From: Arthrobacter alpinus
Lineage (GTDB): Bacteria; Actinomycetota; Actinomycetes; Actinomycetales; Micrococcaceae
Assembly: GCF_001294625.1 (NCBI RefSeq)
Contig: NZ_CP012677.1
Location: 2,418,001-2,482,000 of the forward strand
DNA: 64,000 bases
Direction of reading: 5' to 3'
Part shown: positions 9,402 through 17,936 of the stretch, piece by piece
Layout of the letters: the number at the start of each line of letters is the position of its first letter
How positions within the stretch are numbered: position 1 is the first letter of the stretch
Notes under the pieces: generated by a model
Told to the model about the DNA's origin: nothing
The model's database searches: none
What the model saw: the letters and a program-made list of their open reading frames with translations, nothing else
Translations under genes and position numbers: made by a program

Positions 9402-9623
9402 ATGCCTAGATTCTTGACCTTGGCCGACGTGGCCGAACAACTTCAAATCTCAGCCGCCGCCTGCTACGCCCTTGTGCACAGCGGCGAGCTTCCCGCCTTC
9501 CAGATCGGCGGGCGGGGGCAGTGGCGCATTGACGAGGCAAAGTTTGAACAGTTCATTGATGAGCGCCACGCTGCCGCTCGGCGCATGCTCGCTACCGATA
9601 AACCCCAACCCAAGAAGACCTAA
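9402..9623 (+). CDS. Small excisionase/MerR-type HTH DNA-binding protein
   Basis: The 73-residue product is a single winged HTH domain of the excisionase (helix_turn_helix_17) family: LTLADVAEQLQIS forms the recognition unit, and the wing runs through FQIGGRGQWRIDEAKFEQFI. Despite the family name, such proteins are often chromosomal regulators, and no integrase is nearby. ATG 9402 was chosen because GAGGAGG lies upstream (11-base spacing). Longer in-frame starts would run through the promoter region and the divergent SAF gene. It diverges from the SAF/CpaE-like operon, which makes that operon its most likely target. Its stop overlaps the convergent next gene by four bases. Confidence 0.85.
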   Translation: MPRFLTLADVAEQLQISAAACYALVHSGELPAFQIGGRGQWRIDEAKFEQFIDERHAAARRMLATDKPQPKKT

Positions 9624-10180
9624 AACTCGTTTTCCGCTGAAGACATGATGGCTGTCACTGCATCCAAGGGGACAACGACGCTTCCTTGCTGATTCGCCTG
9701 GCCTCGGCCCACGCCGTCGGCCAATTGTGTCAGGACCACAAAATCCGCACCCACCTGCTCCACCACGCCCCGAACAGTGGTGGTATGGGGCGAGTCGAGC
9801 TCCAACACCACAGATGCCCGGTTGCGTGCCAGAATGCGTAGTGCCGACGCCAATGTATAGCGGATTCGTGCCAGCTGTTGGGTGCGCGCTGATCCCAGAC
9901 CCCGCACCCTGACCACCTTTGCCAGTGGCAGGATCAGCGAGCGATTTCCCTCCCGCAGCAGGATCCACTGGCTCTCCACCCGGGCCACCGTGCCATGATG
10001 GACCACGCCGTTGCGCATGAGCACGGAGATCCTCTGACCCAGCGCACCCCTGAGGACATCAGCCAGCGTGACCAAGGCGGCTTCCACCCTGGCCCGTTCA
10101 TTGATTTCGCGTTCCAAATCTTCCTGCGAGGCAGCATGCCATTGGGCATCCAGGTCCCCAAAAAGCCCGTCCCATCGCAT
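9620..10180 (-). CDS. Conserved actinobacterial protein of unknown function
   Basis: The 186-residue protein has no signal peptide or membrane segment. Residues 1-45 are helical and charged; two small beta-rich segments follow. One (about 48-95) resembles an Sm-like barrel strand pattern (RISVLMRNGVVHHGTVARVE), and a second is at about 120-175. I do not recognise a function. Sm-like barrels often bind nucleic acid, but that is only an analogy. The gene converges on the small HTH gene with a 4-bp overlap of stop codons and diverges from the LysM gene. It could be a regulator or an RNA-associated protein. Confidence 0.7.
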   Translation of the reverse strand: MRWDGLFGDLDAQWHAASQEDLEREINERARVEAALVTLADVLRGALGQRISVLMRNGVVHHGTVARVESQWILLREGNRSLILPLAKVVRVRGLGSARTQQLARIRYTLASALRILARNRASVVLELDSPHTTTVRGVVEQVGADFVVLTQLADGVGRGQANQQGSVVVPLDAVTAIMSSAENEF

Positions 10181-10303
10181 GTCGTCACGCTAGGGGGTTC
10201 CACGGGCCACGTCAACAAGTCGCCCATTTCGCATGGCAGGATCCCGATCCAGCCTGAAGTATTTTCCGCACACCCCTAGACAGCTCACCCCAAGGAGATC
10301 AAA

Positions 10304-10333
10304 ATGATTTATACGTCACGTAAACGTGGCTAA
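10304..10333 (+). other. Possible 9-codon leader ORF ahead of the LysM gene
   Basis: ATG 10304 has AAGGAG ideally placed seven bases upstream and opens a nine-codon reading frame (MIYTSRKRG) that stops at 10331-10333. It is out of frame with the LysM gene, whose own start has a weak ribosome site. A leader peptide or translational coupling is possible; a decayed start region is the alternative. Confidence 0.35.
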
Positions 10334-10367
10334 CAGTATCAAAGTAGATCAAAAGTGGGTGAAGACG

Positions 10368-11153
10368 ATGAAACGCCAAACCGGCGCCGACCTCGCTATG
10401 ACGGCGGCCATCCTTTGCTTGGGGGGATCGCTCATCTTTGCCGGCAGGTCCATGCTGCAGCGTCGACTCTCCGGAATCAGGGCCAACGGCCCTCTGGAAC
10501 TTGATGAAGTGCTGGGGGCTGTGGCTGCCGGAACAGGCATCGCTGTGGCACTTTGGTGGGCTCTGGCCCTTGGCGGCGCCGTGGTTGCAGCGCTGGCCGA
10601 ACACCGCGGGGCGCCGACATTGGCAGCACGCACAGCCGCCTTGTCCCCCGTCTTCATGCGGCGTTTGGTAGCTGCCGTGGTGGGCTTGAACTTGTTGGGG
10701 GCTCCCATGGCACTTGCCACCGTCCCCGGTGCCGCACCAGATACCCAACAGCGGCTTGGCGCCACGGTGTCCAGCACGCTGTTGCCCAGCACGGCGGTAC
10801 CCGGCACCGCGCCCGGCACGCTGTTGCCCAGCACGGCGGCCGGCGATGATGCCATCAATCCCGCGTGGACCCCCAGCAGCCCCGGCGTCGATCCAGGACC
10901 TGTGGTTCCCGCTCCTACGCGGTCCCCACCGGGGACGCCCGGGCAGGAGCGGAACGGAACCCCCGGTAAGGAGGTGGTGGTCCAGAAGGGTGACAGCCTG
11001 TGGTCCATTGTGGCCACCACCTTGGGCCCTTATGCCACAGATGTTGAGGTGGCCTTGACCTGGCCACAATGGTACCGGGCGAACAGGGCAGTCATCGGGG
11101 AGGATCCCAACCACATTCTGCCGGGCCAGATTCTTCATGCGCCCACCGGCTGA
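10368..11153 (+). CDS. LysM-domain membrane protein
   Basis: The 261-residue product has membrane segments at about 10-25, 50-75 and 100-120. A Pro/Thr/Ser-rich linker contains an imperfect repeat (TLLPSTA twice), and a C-terminal LysM domain (about 205-260) starts VVVQKGDSLWSIV and ends ILPGQILHAPTG. LysM binds peptidoglycan, so the protein probably ties the membrane to the cell wall. The start is uncertain: ATG 10368 gives MKRQTGADL, and a GTG at 10326 would add 14 residues. A 24-bp DNA repeat (10774-10797, 10816-10839) encodes the linker repeat. The next plus-strand gene follows after 52 bp and is likely cotranscribed. Confidence 0.8.
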   Translation: MKRQTGADLAMTAAILCLGGSLIFAGRSMLQRRLSGIRANGPLELDEVLGAVAAGTGIAVALWWALALGGAVVAALAEHRGAPTLAARTAALSPVFMRRLVAAVVGLNLLGAPMALATVPGAAPDTQQRLGATVSSTLLPSTAVPGTAPGTLLPSTAAGDDAINPAWTPSSPGVDPGPVVPAPTRSPPGTPGQERNGTPGKEVVVQKGDSLWSIVATTLGPYATDVEVALTWPQWYRANRAVIGEDPNHILPGQILHAPTG

Positions 11154-11205
11154 CGCGCGACTGCCACCCCGCACCACCCATTCGCCTAGCCCAAAGGACA
11201 CCATC

Positions 11206-11838
11206 ATGAACAGCATGGCCATTCCAGAAACGGCCTCATCAGTGACTCACGTGGTCTCGCGCCCCGCTCCCACCCCCCGGACAGCGGATGGTGCCGTGCC
11301 CGGCGGCAGCCTCGATGCGGCTGCCACGGTGGTGCGGTTTCGCAGCCGGGCGGTCAAAGAGGGTGCCGCGGGCAAACCGGCGTCGGAGGTTCCCGGCACA
11401 AGTCAGGTTCCCGGCACAAGGCAGGTCCTGGACACACGCCAAGTCCTGGATCTGCAAAGCAGCGAAAAGGACTTACTGGCCGAGATGTCCCGTCGGATCT
11501 CCCAAGCAGCCCTAGAGATTCTCAGCGGCTCACGGTCGGTCCAGCAACTGGCCCGGTGGTTGGATCCCATGTGCCTAAACGCACTGACCACCCGGGCACG
11601 GTTGCACGCCGCGGCATGCCTTAATGAAAACCGACATCCGCGCCCCGGCGGTGAGAACGGCAAGGTGCAGATCCTGCGCCACCAGCCCATTGTGCATTCC
11701 ACTCATGTCTGCGCCGTCTCCCCCGGCATCTACGAAACGAGCGTGGTCATTGCCGACAAGACACGCTTCCGCGCCATCGCCATGCGCTTCGAGGAGACCG
11801 GCGGCGTGTGGAAGGTGACGGCACTTCAAATTGGTTAA
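11206..11838 (+). CDS. Rv3235-family protein
   Basis: The 210-residue protein has a variable N-terminal half with a repeated VPGTSQ/VPGTRQ/VLDTRQ stretch. Its conserved C-terminal domain (about 105-210) is of the kind found in M. tuberculosis Rv3235: a helical stretch, then beta strands ending VWKVTALQIG. The family's function is unknown; genes of this type lie near secA1 in actinobacteria, as here. ATG 11206 was chosen because the longer frame overlaps the LysM gene. The strand order of the C-terminal domain resembles an NTF2-like fold, but I cannot confirm that. Confidence 0.8.
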   Translation: MNSMAIPETASSVTHVVSRPAPTPRTADGAVPGGSLDAAATVVRFRSRAVKEGAAGKPASEVPGTSQVPGTRQVLDTRQVLDLQSSEKDLLAEMSRRISQAALEILSGSRSVQQLARWLDPMCLNALTTRARLHAAACLNENRHPRPGGENGKVQILRHQPIVHSTHVCAVSPGIYETSVVIADKTRFRAIAMRFEETGGVWKVTALQIG

Positions 11839-11843
11839 AACAA

Positions 11844-11911
11844 CATGCCAGTGGTTTTCCCGCATACCTGCTGTTGTTCAACAGCAGGTATGCGGGAAAA
11901 CCACTGGCATG
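11844..11911. terminator. 33-bp perfect hairpin at a convergent junction
   Basis: Arms 11844-11876 and 11879-11911 are perfectly complementary over 33 bp with a 2-base spacer. It fills the gap between the convergent Rv3235-family and secA stops. It is far longer than a normal intrinsic terminator and lacks a clear T tract, so it may block read-through from both sides by structure or act as a bidirectional 3' processing signal. Confidence 0.8.
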
Positions 11912-11922
11912 CGGTGAAGCGG

Positions 11923-14700
11923 CTAGCGCTTTTTCTTCTTCTTCGTGCTCTTGTTCGCGGGGCGCTTGGCCGAGGGCGGCAACCCACCACTGTTGGAGCG
12001 GCGTTCCACATGGGTTTCGGCGTCGCCCTGGGCATCCGGTGACGTGAACTGCAGCTGTGCCGGCTTGGCCGGAGCCTGCAGACCCGGGGCGATAATGCGC
12101 GGGGCATGGTGTACTTGTGCCGGTTCCTCTGCCCCTGCCACCCTATCCATCAGGGCGGACGGCGCATCGGCGAGCACACCAACCATTGTTTCCGGGGCGT
12201 TTTCCACCTGGACCTCCAGGTTGAACAAGAAGCCCACGCTTTCCTCGCGAATGGCTGCCATCATGGCCTGGAACATCGCAAAGCCTTCACGCTGGTATTC
12301 CACCAACGGGTCACGCTGGGCCATGGCGCGCAGGCCAATACCTTCCTTGAGGTAGTCCATCTCGTAAAGGTGCTCTTGCCATTTACGTCCGACGACGGAG
12401 AGCACCACACGGCGTTCGAGCTCACGCATGGTTTCCGAGCCCAACGCTGCCTCGCGCTCCTGGTAGGCCACCTTGGCATCGGAGAGCAGCTCGGCCTTGA
12501 GCATTTCTGCTGTGACGCGCCCGGCCCCGCCCGCTTCCTCGGCCAGGTCCTCGGGGGTGATGCTCACCGGGTAGATGGTGCGCAGGCTGGTCCACAGCAG
12601 GTCAAGGTCCCAATCGCCGGCGTGCCCATTGGCCAAGGTGGCGTCGATGATCTCGTTGACAGTGTCCTCAAGGAAGAACTGCACCTTCTCGTGGAGGTCG
12701 TCGCCTTCGAGAATCCGGCGACGGTCCCCATAGATGGCCTCACGCTGGCGGTTCAGGACGTCGTCGTACTTCAAGACGTTCTTGCGCTGCTCGGCGTTGC
12801 GGCCCTCAACCTGACCCTGTGCGGAGGCGATGGCCTTGGAAACGAGCTTCGATTCCAGGGCCACATCGTCGGGCATCGAGGAACGTGACATGAGCCGTTC
12901 AGCAGCACCGGAGTTGAACAAGCGCATCAGGTCATCGGTGAGCGAGAGGTAGAAGCGGGATTCGCCAGGGTCACCCTGACGGCCGGAACGGCCGCGCAGC
13001 TGGTTATCGATGCGGCGGGATTCGTGACGCTCCGTGCCCAGCACATACAGGCCGCCAGCTTTCAGGACAGCCTCATGCTCGCCCTTGACAGCTTCCTTGG
13101 CAGCCTCAAAGGCGTCCTGCCAGGCGGCCTCGTACTCTTCGGGGTTCGCCTCGGGGTCAAGGCCCCGGGCAGCCAACGCGGCCACGGCGTTGAACTCGGC
13201 GTTGCCACCGAGCATGATGTCAGTTCCACGGCCGGCCATGTTGGTTGCCACCGTGACGGAGCCGCGACGGCCCGCCTGGGCGACGATGGCGGCTTCACGG
13301 GCGTGGTTCTTGGCGTTCAGGACCTCGTGCTTGATCCCCTTCTCCGCCAGTTTCTTGGAAAGGTACTCGCTCTTTTCCACGCTGGTGGTACCCACCAGAA
13401 CTGGCTGCCCGGTTTCGTGACGGACGGCAATATCTTGGACTACGGCGTCGAACTTCACGATTTCGTTCTTGTAGACCAGATCGGCCTGGTCCGCGCGCAT
13501 CATCGGCTTGTTCGTAGGGATCGGCACAACACCTAGCGAGTAGGTGCCCATGAACTCCGAGGCCTCAGTCTCGGCGGTACCTGTCATGCCGGACAGCTTG
13601 CCGTAGAGGCGGAAGTAGTTCTGCAAGGTCACGGTGGCCAGGGTCTGGTTCTCCGCCTTGATCTCCACCCCTTCCTTGGCCTCAATGGCCTGGTGCATGC
13701 CTTCGTTGTAGCGGCGCCCGGCCAGGATACGGCCGGTGTGCTCGTCAACAATGAGGACTTCACCGTCCATGATGACGTAGTCCTTGTCACGCTTGAACAG
13801 TTCCTTGGCCTTGATGGCATTGTTCAAGAAACCGATCAGCGGGGTGTTGGCCGACTCGTACAGGTTGGAAATACCCAGGTAGTCCTCGACCTTTTCAATA
13901 CCGTTTTCCAGGACGCCAACAGTGCGCTTCTTCTCGTCCACCTCGTAGTCCTCGTCAATGCTCAGGCGCAGCACCACCTTGGCAAACTCGCCGTACCAGC
14001 GGTTCGCATCCCCGGACGCCGGGCCGGAAATAATCAGCGGGGTACGGGCTTCGTCAATGAGGATCGAGTCAACTTCATCGACAATGGCAAAGTTGTGGCC
14101 GCGCTGGACCAGCTCGTCTTGACTCCACGCCATGTTGTCGCGCAGGTAGTCAAAACCAAATTCGTTGTTCGTGCCATAGGTGATGTCAGCGGCGTATTGG
14201 GCGCGGCGCACGGCCGGGTCCTGGTTGGAGACGATGCAGCCGCTGCTCTGACCCAAGAAACGGAACACGCGCCCCATGAGATCGGATTGGTACTCGGCGA
14301 GGTAGTCGTTCACTGTCACGATGTGAACACCCTTGCCCGTCAACGAGTTCAGGTAGGCGGGGGCCGTAGCCACCAGGGTCTTGCCCTCACCGGTCTTCAT
14401 TTCAGCGATGTTGCCCAAGTGCAAGGCCGCACCACCCATGAGCTGGACCCGGAAGTGACGCAGGCCCAAGGTGCGCGAGGATGCCTCACGCACGGCCGCA
14501 AATGCCTCCGGCAGCAGGTCATCGAGCGTCTCGCCGTCTTCGTGCCGGAGCTTGAGTTTGTCCGTTTCCTCACGCAGTTCCGCGTCGGTGAATGTCTGGA
14601 AGGGCTCCTCCAGCGAATCAATGGCGTCGGCAAGCACGGTGAGTCGTTTGAGCGTCTTGCGATCGCCTGTTCGAAGGACTCGCTCAAAAAGTGATGACAC
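11923..14700 (-). CDS. secA: SecA preprotein translocase ATPase
   Basis: This 925-residue motor drives protein export through SecYEG. The first nucleotide-binding fold has Walker [10 protein letters not shown] (about 101-109) and a DEAD-like [15 protein letters not shown]. The preprotein-binding domain, second fold ([31 protein letters not shown]) and helical wing follow. The C-terminal tail ends in a lysine/arginine run, and the Cys-rich zinc motif seen at many SecA C termini is absent. The GTG start at 14700 has GGGAG upstream. It is the last gene of the mtrA-to-secA minus-strand series and is the essential SecA1-type paralogue by length and completeness. Confidence 0.98.
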   Translation of the reverse strand: MSSLFERVLRTGDRKTLKRLTVLADAIDSLEEPFQTFTDAELREETDKLKLRHEDGETLDDLLPEAFAAVREASSRTLGLRHFRVQLMGGAALHLGNIAEMKTGEGKTLVATAPAYLNSLTGKGVHIVTVNDYLAEYQSDLMGRVFRFLGQSSGCIVSNQDPAVRRAQYAADITYGTNNEFGFDYLRDNMAWSQDELVQRGHNFAIVDEVDSILIDEARTPLIISGPASGDANRWYGEFAKVVLRLSIDEDYEVDEKKRTVGVLENGIEKVEDYLGISNLYESANTPLIGFLNNAIKAKELFKRDKDYVIMDGEVLIVDEHTGRILAGRRYNEGMHQAIEAKEGVEIKAENQTLATVTLQNYFRLYGKLSGMTGTAETEASEFMGTYSLGVVPIPTNKPMMRADQADLVYKNEIVKFDAVVQDIAVRHETGQPVLVGTTSVEKSEYLSKKLAEKGIKHEVLNAKNHAREAAIVAQAGRRGSVTVATNMAGRGTDIMLGGNAEFNAVAALAARGLDPEANPEEYEAAWQDAFEAAKEAVKGEHEAVLKAGGLYVLGTERHESRRIDNQLRGRSGRQGDPGESRFYLSLTDDLMRLFNSGAAERLMSRSSMPDDVALESKLVSKAIASAQGQVEGRNAEQRKNVLKYDDVLNRQREAIYGDRRRILEGDDLHEKVQFFLEDTVNEIIDATLANGHAGDWDLDLLWTSLRTIYPVSITPEDLAEEAGGAGRVTAEMLKAELLSDAKVAYQEREAALGSETMRELERRVVLSVVGRKWQEHLYEMDYLKEGIGLRAMAQRDPLVEYQREGFAMFQAMMAAIREESVGFLFNLEVQVENAPETMVGVLADAPSALMDRVAGAEEPAQVHHAPRIIAPGLQAPAKPAQLQFTSPDAQGDAETHVERRSNSGGLPPSAKRPANKSTKKKKKR

Positions 14701-14725
14701 GAAATTGCTCCCAATCTATTGCTAC

Positions 14726-15964
14726 CTAAAAGTGGCGTTTCCAGTCTACGTGAGAGGAGGCACACTCCCGCGCCAGTGCGCAGGCAAGGTCCCCGTTTTC
14801 CAGTACGACGACGTCATCCAGTCCCAGCCACCGTGCCATGAGTGCCAACTCGTCAGCGAGCTCGACGGCGGTTTCAGGGGGCGCGCCCGGCTCAGCGAAG
14901 GCGCCCCTGACCAGAAGTTGGCCGCCCGCCCTGTCAGCTTTGAGGTCCACCCGGGCCACAATGTCCTCGCCCAGCAGAAACGGCAACACGTAGTATCCGT
15001 ATTTTCGCTTTGCCGCGGGCGTGTAAATTTCCAGCCGGAAGTGAAAGTCAAAGAGGTTCTGGAGCCTGCGCCGTTCAAAAACCAGGGAGTCGAAGGGGCT
15101 CAACAGCGCACGGCCCTGTGCCTTGCGGGGAATCTTGGCCGCCGTGTGGAGGTAGGTGGGGGCCGCCCACCCGAAAACGCTCACCGGGGCCAGTGTGCCT
15201 TGCTCAACGAGGTGGGCCACAGAGCGTGCCGCTTCCTTGACAGGGAGGCGAAAGTAGTCCGCAAAACAACGGACCGTGCCGATGCCGTGTGCCGTGGCGG
15301 CAGCCTCAATAAGCCGGTCCATGGCGTCCTGCCGGTCCTCACCGGACGGTGTGCTGCGGAAGGCCGGTGGCAGGACCTTCTCCACCAGGGAATAACGCCG
15401 CTCAAATTGTTCGTTGCGGGACGCCGCACCCACCACGCCGCGTTCAAACAGGCCCTCAAGGGCGCGTTTGACGGCACTCCAGTTCCACCCCCATTCGTCA
15501 CGGTTCTTTTCTTCCTCGTGGCCAATGGCGTCTTTGACCTCACGGGCTGTCAGCGCCCGGCTGTGGGCTAGGAGCGCCAGGATCTTTGTCTCCAGCGATT
15601 CCCGCAACTGGGGGTCGAGTCCGCCAGAGCCCACCCATTGGCGGTTTTGCCAGGCCTTGAGATCGTGGAAGTGCTCGGGGCGGATGAAACTGGCCTCATG
15701 GGCCCAATACTCCATCATGGCCCGCGGTGCGGTGCCCGCCAAAGTAGCCAAAATGTTGCGATCGTAGTTCCCGAGCCGGGAAAAGAACGGCAGGAAGTGG
15801 CTGCGGGAGATGACGTTGACGGAATCGATTTGGACCAGTTGCAATTGTGCAAAAGTCCGGCCCACCACCCTTGCGTTGACGGGTTCGGTGGGCCGGACTC
15901 TTGCCAGTCCTTGGGCGTTAAGGGCAATGCGCCGGGCCTGTGACAGGCTCAGGCTTGCACTCAT
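14726..15964 (-). CDS. YcaQ-family winged-helix DNA glycosylase
   Basis: The 412-residue protein matches the YcaQ/AlkX (HTH_42) family, which unhooks DNA interstrand crosslinks by glycosylase action. Visible marks are the N-terminal LSLSQARRIALNAQGL, the QLVQIDSVNVISRSHFLP segment that carries the family's catalytic QxD-type residues, and the C-terminal LLSPFDSLVFERRR and PFLLGEDIVARVDLKADR blocks. ATG 15964 has AAGGAG nine bases upstream. It sits 59 bp after hpf and 25 bp before secA on the same strand. Confidence 0.88.
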   Translation of the reverse strand: MSASLSLSQARRIALNAQGLARVRPTEPVNARVVGRTFAQLQLVQIDSVNVISRSHFLPFFSRLGNYDRNILATLAGTAPRAMMEYWAHEASFIRPEHFHDLKAWQNRQWVGSGGLDPQLRESLETKILALLAHSRALTAREVKDAIGHEEEKNRDEWGWNWSAVKRALEGLFERGVVGAASRNEQFERRYSLVEKVLPPAFRSTPSGEDRQDAMDRLIEAAATAHGIGTVRCFADYFRLPVKEAARSVAHLVEQGTLAPVSVFGWAAPTYLHTAAKIPRKAQGRALLSPFDSLVFERRRLQNLFDFHFRLEIYTPAAKRKYGYYVLPFLLGEDIVARVDLKADRAGGQLLVRGAFAEPGAPPETAVELADELALMARWLGLDDVVVLENGDLACALARECASSHVDWKRHF

Positions 15965-16023
15965 ACGTACGGGCTCCTTGGACTTTCCTTGTTCTGTAAA
16001 TGACGTGCGGATGTGGCGTGGAC

Positions 16024-16728
16024 TCAGACGCGGGCCGGCTCATCCGCTGACCGGTAGGCACTGACTTCCTCGACGGCCTGTGCCTCCTGCGCTTCGGGGT
16101 CCAAGGAGATAACCCCGTACGTCCACCCACGACGGCGGTAGACAACTGACGGGATGCCGGTGGCCGAATCGATGAACAAGTAGAAATCGTGTCCCACGAG
16201 TTCCATGTTGTCCACCGCATCATCGAGCGAGAGCGCCGTTGCGGGGAACACTTTGCGGCGGATCAATACCGGTGAATCCCCAGCCGGGATGTCGTTCTCG
16301 ATCTCATATGGCGAGACCTCTGCAACAGTTTCCGGCGCGCTCTGTGCGTAGATCGGTTCGGAACTACTCACGGGCGTCAGCGAACCTGTGGCCTCATTAA
16401 CGGCGACGGGGGCGTGACGACCATGGTGGACTTTCCGCTTGTCCTTGACCCTGCGCAAGCGCTCCAGCAGCTTCCCGTAGGCCGAGTCGAACGCTGCGAA
16501 CTTATCCGGGGCTGCTGCCTCGGCGCGGATCACTGGACCGCGTCCAACCACGGTCAGCTCGACCGTGAGGGGAGCCTCCGATGCACGAGAGTTGGTCTCC
16601 TTGGACACCTTGACATCGACCCGCTGAACTTTGTCGCCCAGTTGCTCAATTTTTGTGAGCTTTTCGCCGGCGTATTCGCGGAAACGGTCTGAAACACTCA
16701 GGTTGAGACCTCTGATCATGAACTCCAT
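16024..16728 (-). CDS. hpf: Long-form ribosome hibernation promoting factor
   Basis: The 234-residue protein has an N-terminal S30AE/YfiA domain (about 1-105) that binds the 30S decoding region. A linker follows, and then a C-terminal dimerisation domain (about 170-225, including HDFYLFIDSATG and VVYRRRGWTYG). This two-domain long form alone produces 100S ribosome dimers in stationary phase. ATG 16728 was selected because GGAGGG sits just upstream; the four-residue longer TTG start is unlikely. Its place between comF and secA is typical of actinobacteria. Confidence 0.95.
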   Translation of the reverse strand: MEFMIRGLNLSVSDRFREYAGEKLTKIEQLGDKVQRVDVKVSKETNSRASEAPLTVELTVVGRGPVIRAEAAAPDKFAAFDSAYGKLLERLRRVKDKRKVHHGRHAPVAVNEATGSLTPVSSSEPIYAQSAPETVAEVSPYEIENDIPAGDSPVLIRRKVFPATALSLDDAVDNMELVGHDFYLFIDSATGIPSVVYRRRGWTYGVISLDPEAQEAQAVEEVSAYRSADEPARV

Positions 16729-16872
16729 GGTGCCCTCCAAATAGCTTCGGTGACACGGCGGCCGGCTAGCAATCCAAGCTACACTCCTGGCCGCCGACGG
16801 GTGGTTCCCTCTTGGAAGAGGTACCCGTTTACTTACGTTAGTTCACGTGCTCCTTTTATTCATCTTTTGCGC

Positions 16873-17907
16873 TTAAATATTTTCTTCGCGTCTCTGCAAG
16901 GACCCCTGGCGGCTACCCTGATCCGGGGTCCGGGCTGCTGCCAGGACTATCGCGGCGCACACTGTGGCCCCTGACTTTTCCAGTGTTTTGGCAGCTTCGG
17001 CAACCGTGGAGCCGGTGGTCAGAACATCGTCAACCACAACCACCAGGGCCCCGGACAGGTTCGCTGAGGGCCTAAATCTGCTGCCAAGATTTCGCTTGAG
17101 GCGCATAGTGTTACGCACGTTGCGTCGCCTGGCAGCCCGGCCCAGACCTTTCTGGTTGAGTCTGCGCCACGGAACCCGGATTTTGATGGCCAGGGCTGGG
17201 CAAATATTCATCCCGGCAGGGAGCCGGCCCTCCCTCTCAAGCGAACGCAGCACCAGCACCACGGGGTCGTATCCGCGGCGGCGCCACCCGGTTCCGGTGC
17301 TGGGCACAGGCACCAGCGTCAGCTCCGCGCTGGCAAGCTCCGGCACCAGCTGTGGCAGGGCGGCCAGGCCGCCAGCCAGGCAGCGTCCCAAGCTGCCGCC
17401 CAACTGGGTGCGGCCATGATTTTTGAACGCCAGGACCACAGCGGACAAAGCATCCCTGTATTCTCCTGCCGCCACCACCGGGAGCAAAACCTGTTCCTCC
17501 GCTGTCATCAGCGCGTCTGCCGAAGTCTCGGCACGGTAAGGCGTGGCACATTCCCGGCGCAGCAACCGGGCACAGTCACGGCACAGTGCCGCGTCGTCGC
17601 GACCGCACAGCACACACTCACTGGGCATGAGGAGGTACAAAAATTCCGCCCAGGCAAGCTCCCACCACAACCAGCCGCGTACCCACCACGCTCTGGCCGC
17701 ACCACGGTGCCGCCCGCCCTGCTGTACTCCGTATGGCAACCCCCGCGACAAACCCTCCCGTCCACCGGCGGGCCGCTTGTTTATCTCGCCCTCCGCGAAT
17801 CTCACACCTTCAGAATCACCCCTGCCAGCCGGCGTCGCTAGTGCCCCCATGGCCGAAAGTGGATAAGCGGGCTGCGCCGAGTGCCTGTGGAGGGTCCTTG
17901 GGGACAT
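16873..17907 (-). CDS. ComF-family phosphoribosyltransferase-like protein
   Basis: The product has an N-terminal zinc-ribbon-like motif CVLCGRDDAALCRDC and a C-terminal PRTase fold with the PRPP loop VVVVDDVLTTGSTVAEA. ComF proteins are linked to DNA uptake in competent bacteria; in actinobacteria the gene is widespread and its role is not settled. The start is uncertain: the first ATG (17907) gives 344 residues with a poorly conserved leader of about 90 residues and no ribosome site, and the conserved part begins near LLMPSECVLCG. It lies 29 bp after lpqB on the same strand, so it is probably part of the mtrAB-lpqB transcript. Confidence 0.85.
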   Translation of the reverse strand: MSPRTLHRHSAQPAYPLSAMGALATPAGRGDSEGVRFAEGEINKRPAGGREGLSRGLPYGVQQGGRHRGAARAWWVRGWLWWELAWAEFLYLLMPSECVLCGRDDAALCRDCARLLRRECATPYRAETSADALMTAEEQVLLPVVAAGEYRDALSAVVLAFKNHGRTQLGGSLGRCLAGGLAALPQLVPELASAELTLVPVPSTGTGWRRRGYDPVVLVLRSLEREGRLPAGMNICPALAIKIRVPWRRLNQKGLGRAARRRNVRNTMRLKRNLGSRFRPSANLSGALVVVVDDVLTTGSTVAEAAKTLEKSGATVCAAIVLAAARTPDQGSRQGSLQRREENI

Positions 17908-17936
17908 TCGCGGTGTCGCGACGCCGTCGGCTCGGC

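Noticed and set aside
9402..9623. Excisionase-type HTH as a sign of a prophage or integrative element
   Set aside because: No integrase, attachment-site duplication or other phage gene nearby; the neighbours are normal chromosomal genes.
14726..15964. Winged-helix protein next to secA as a transcription factor
   Set aside because: Length and motifs fit the YcaQ DNA glycosylase family rather than a regulator.
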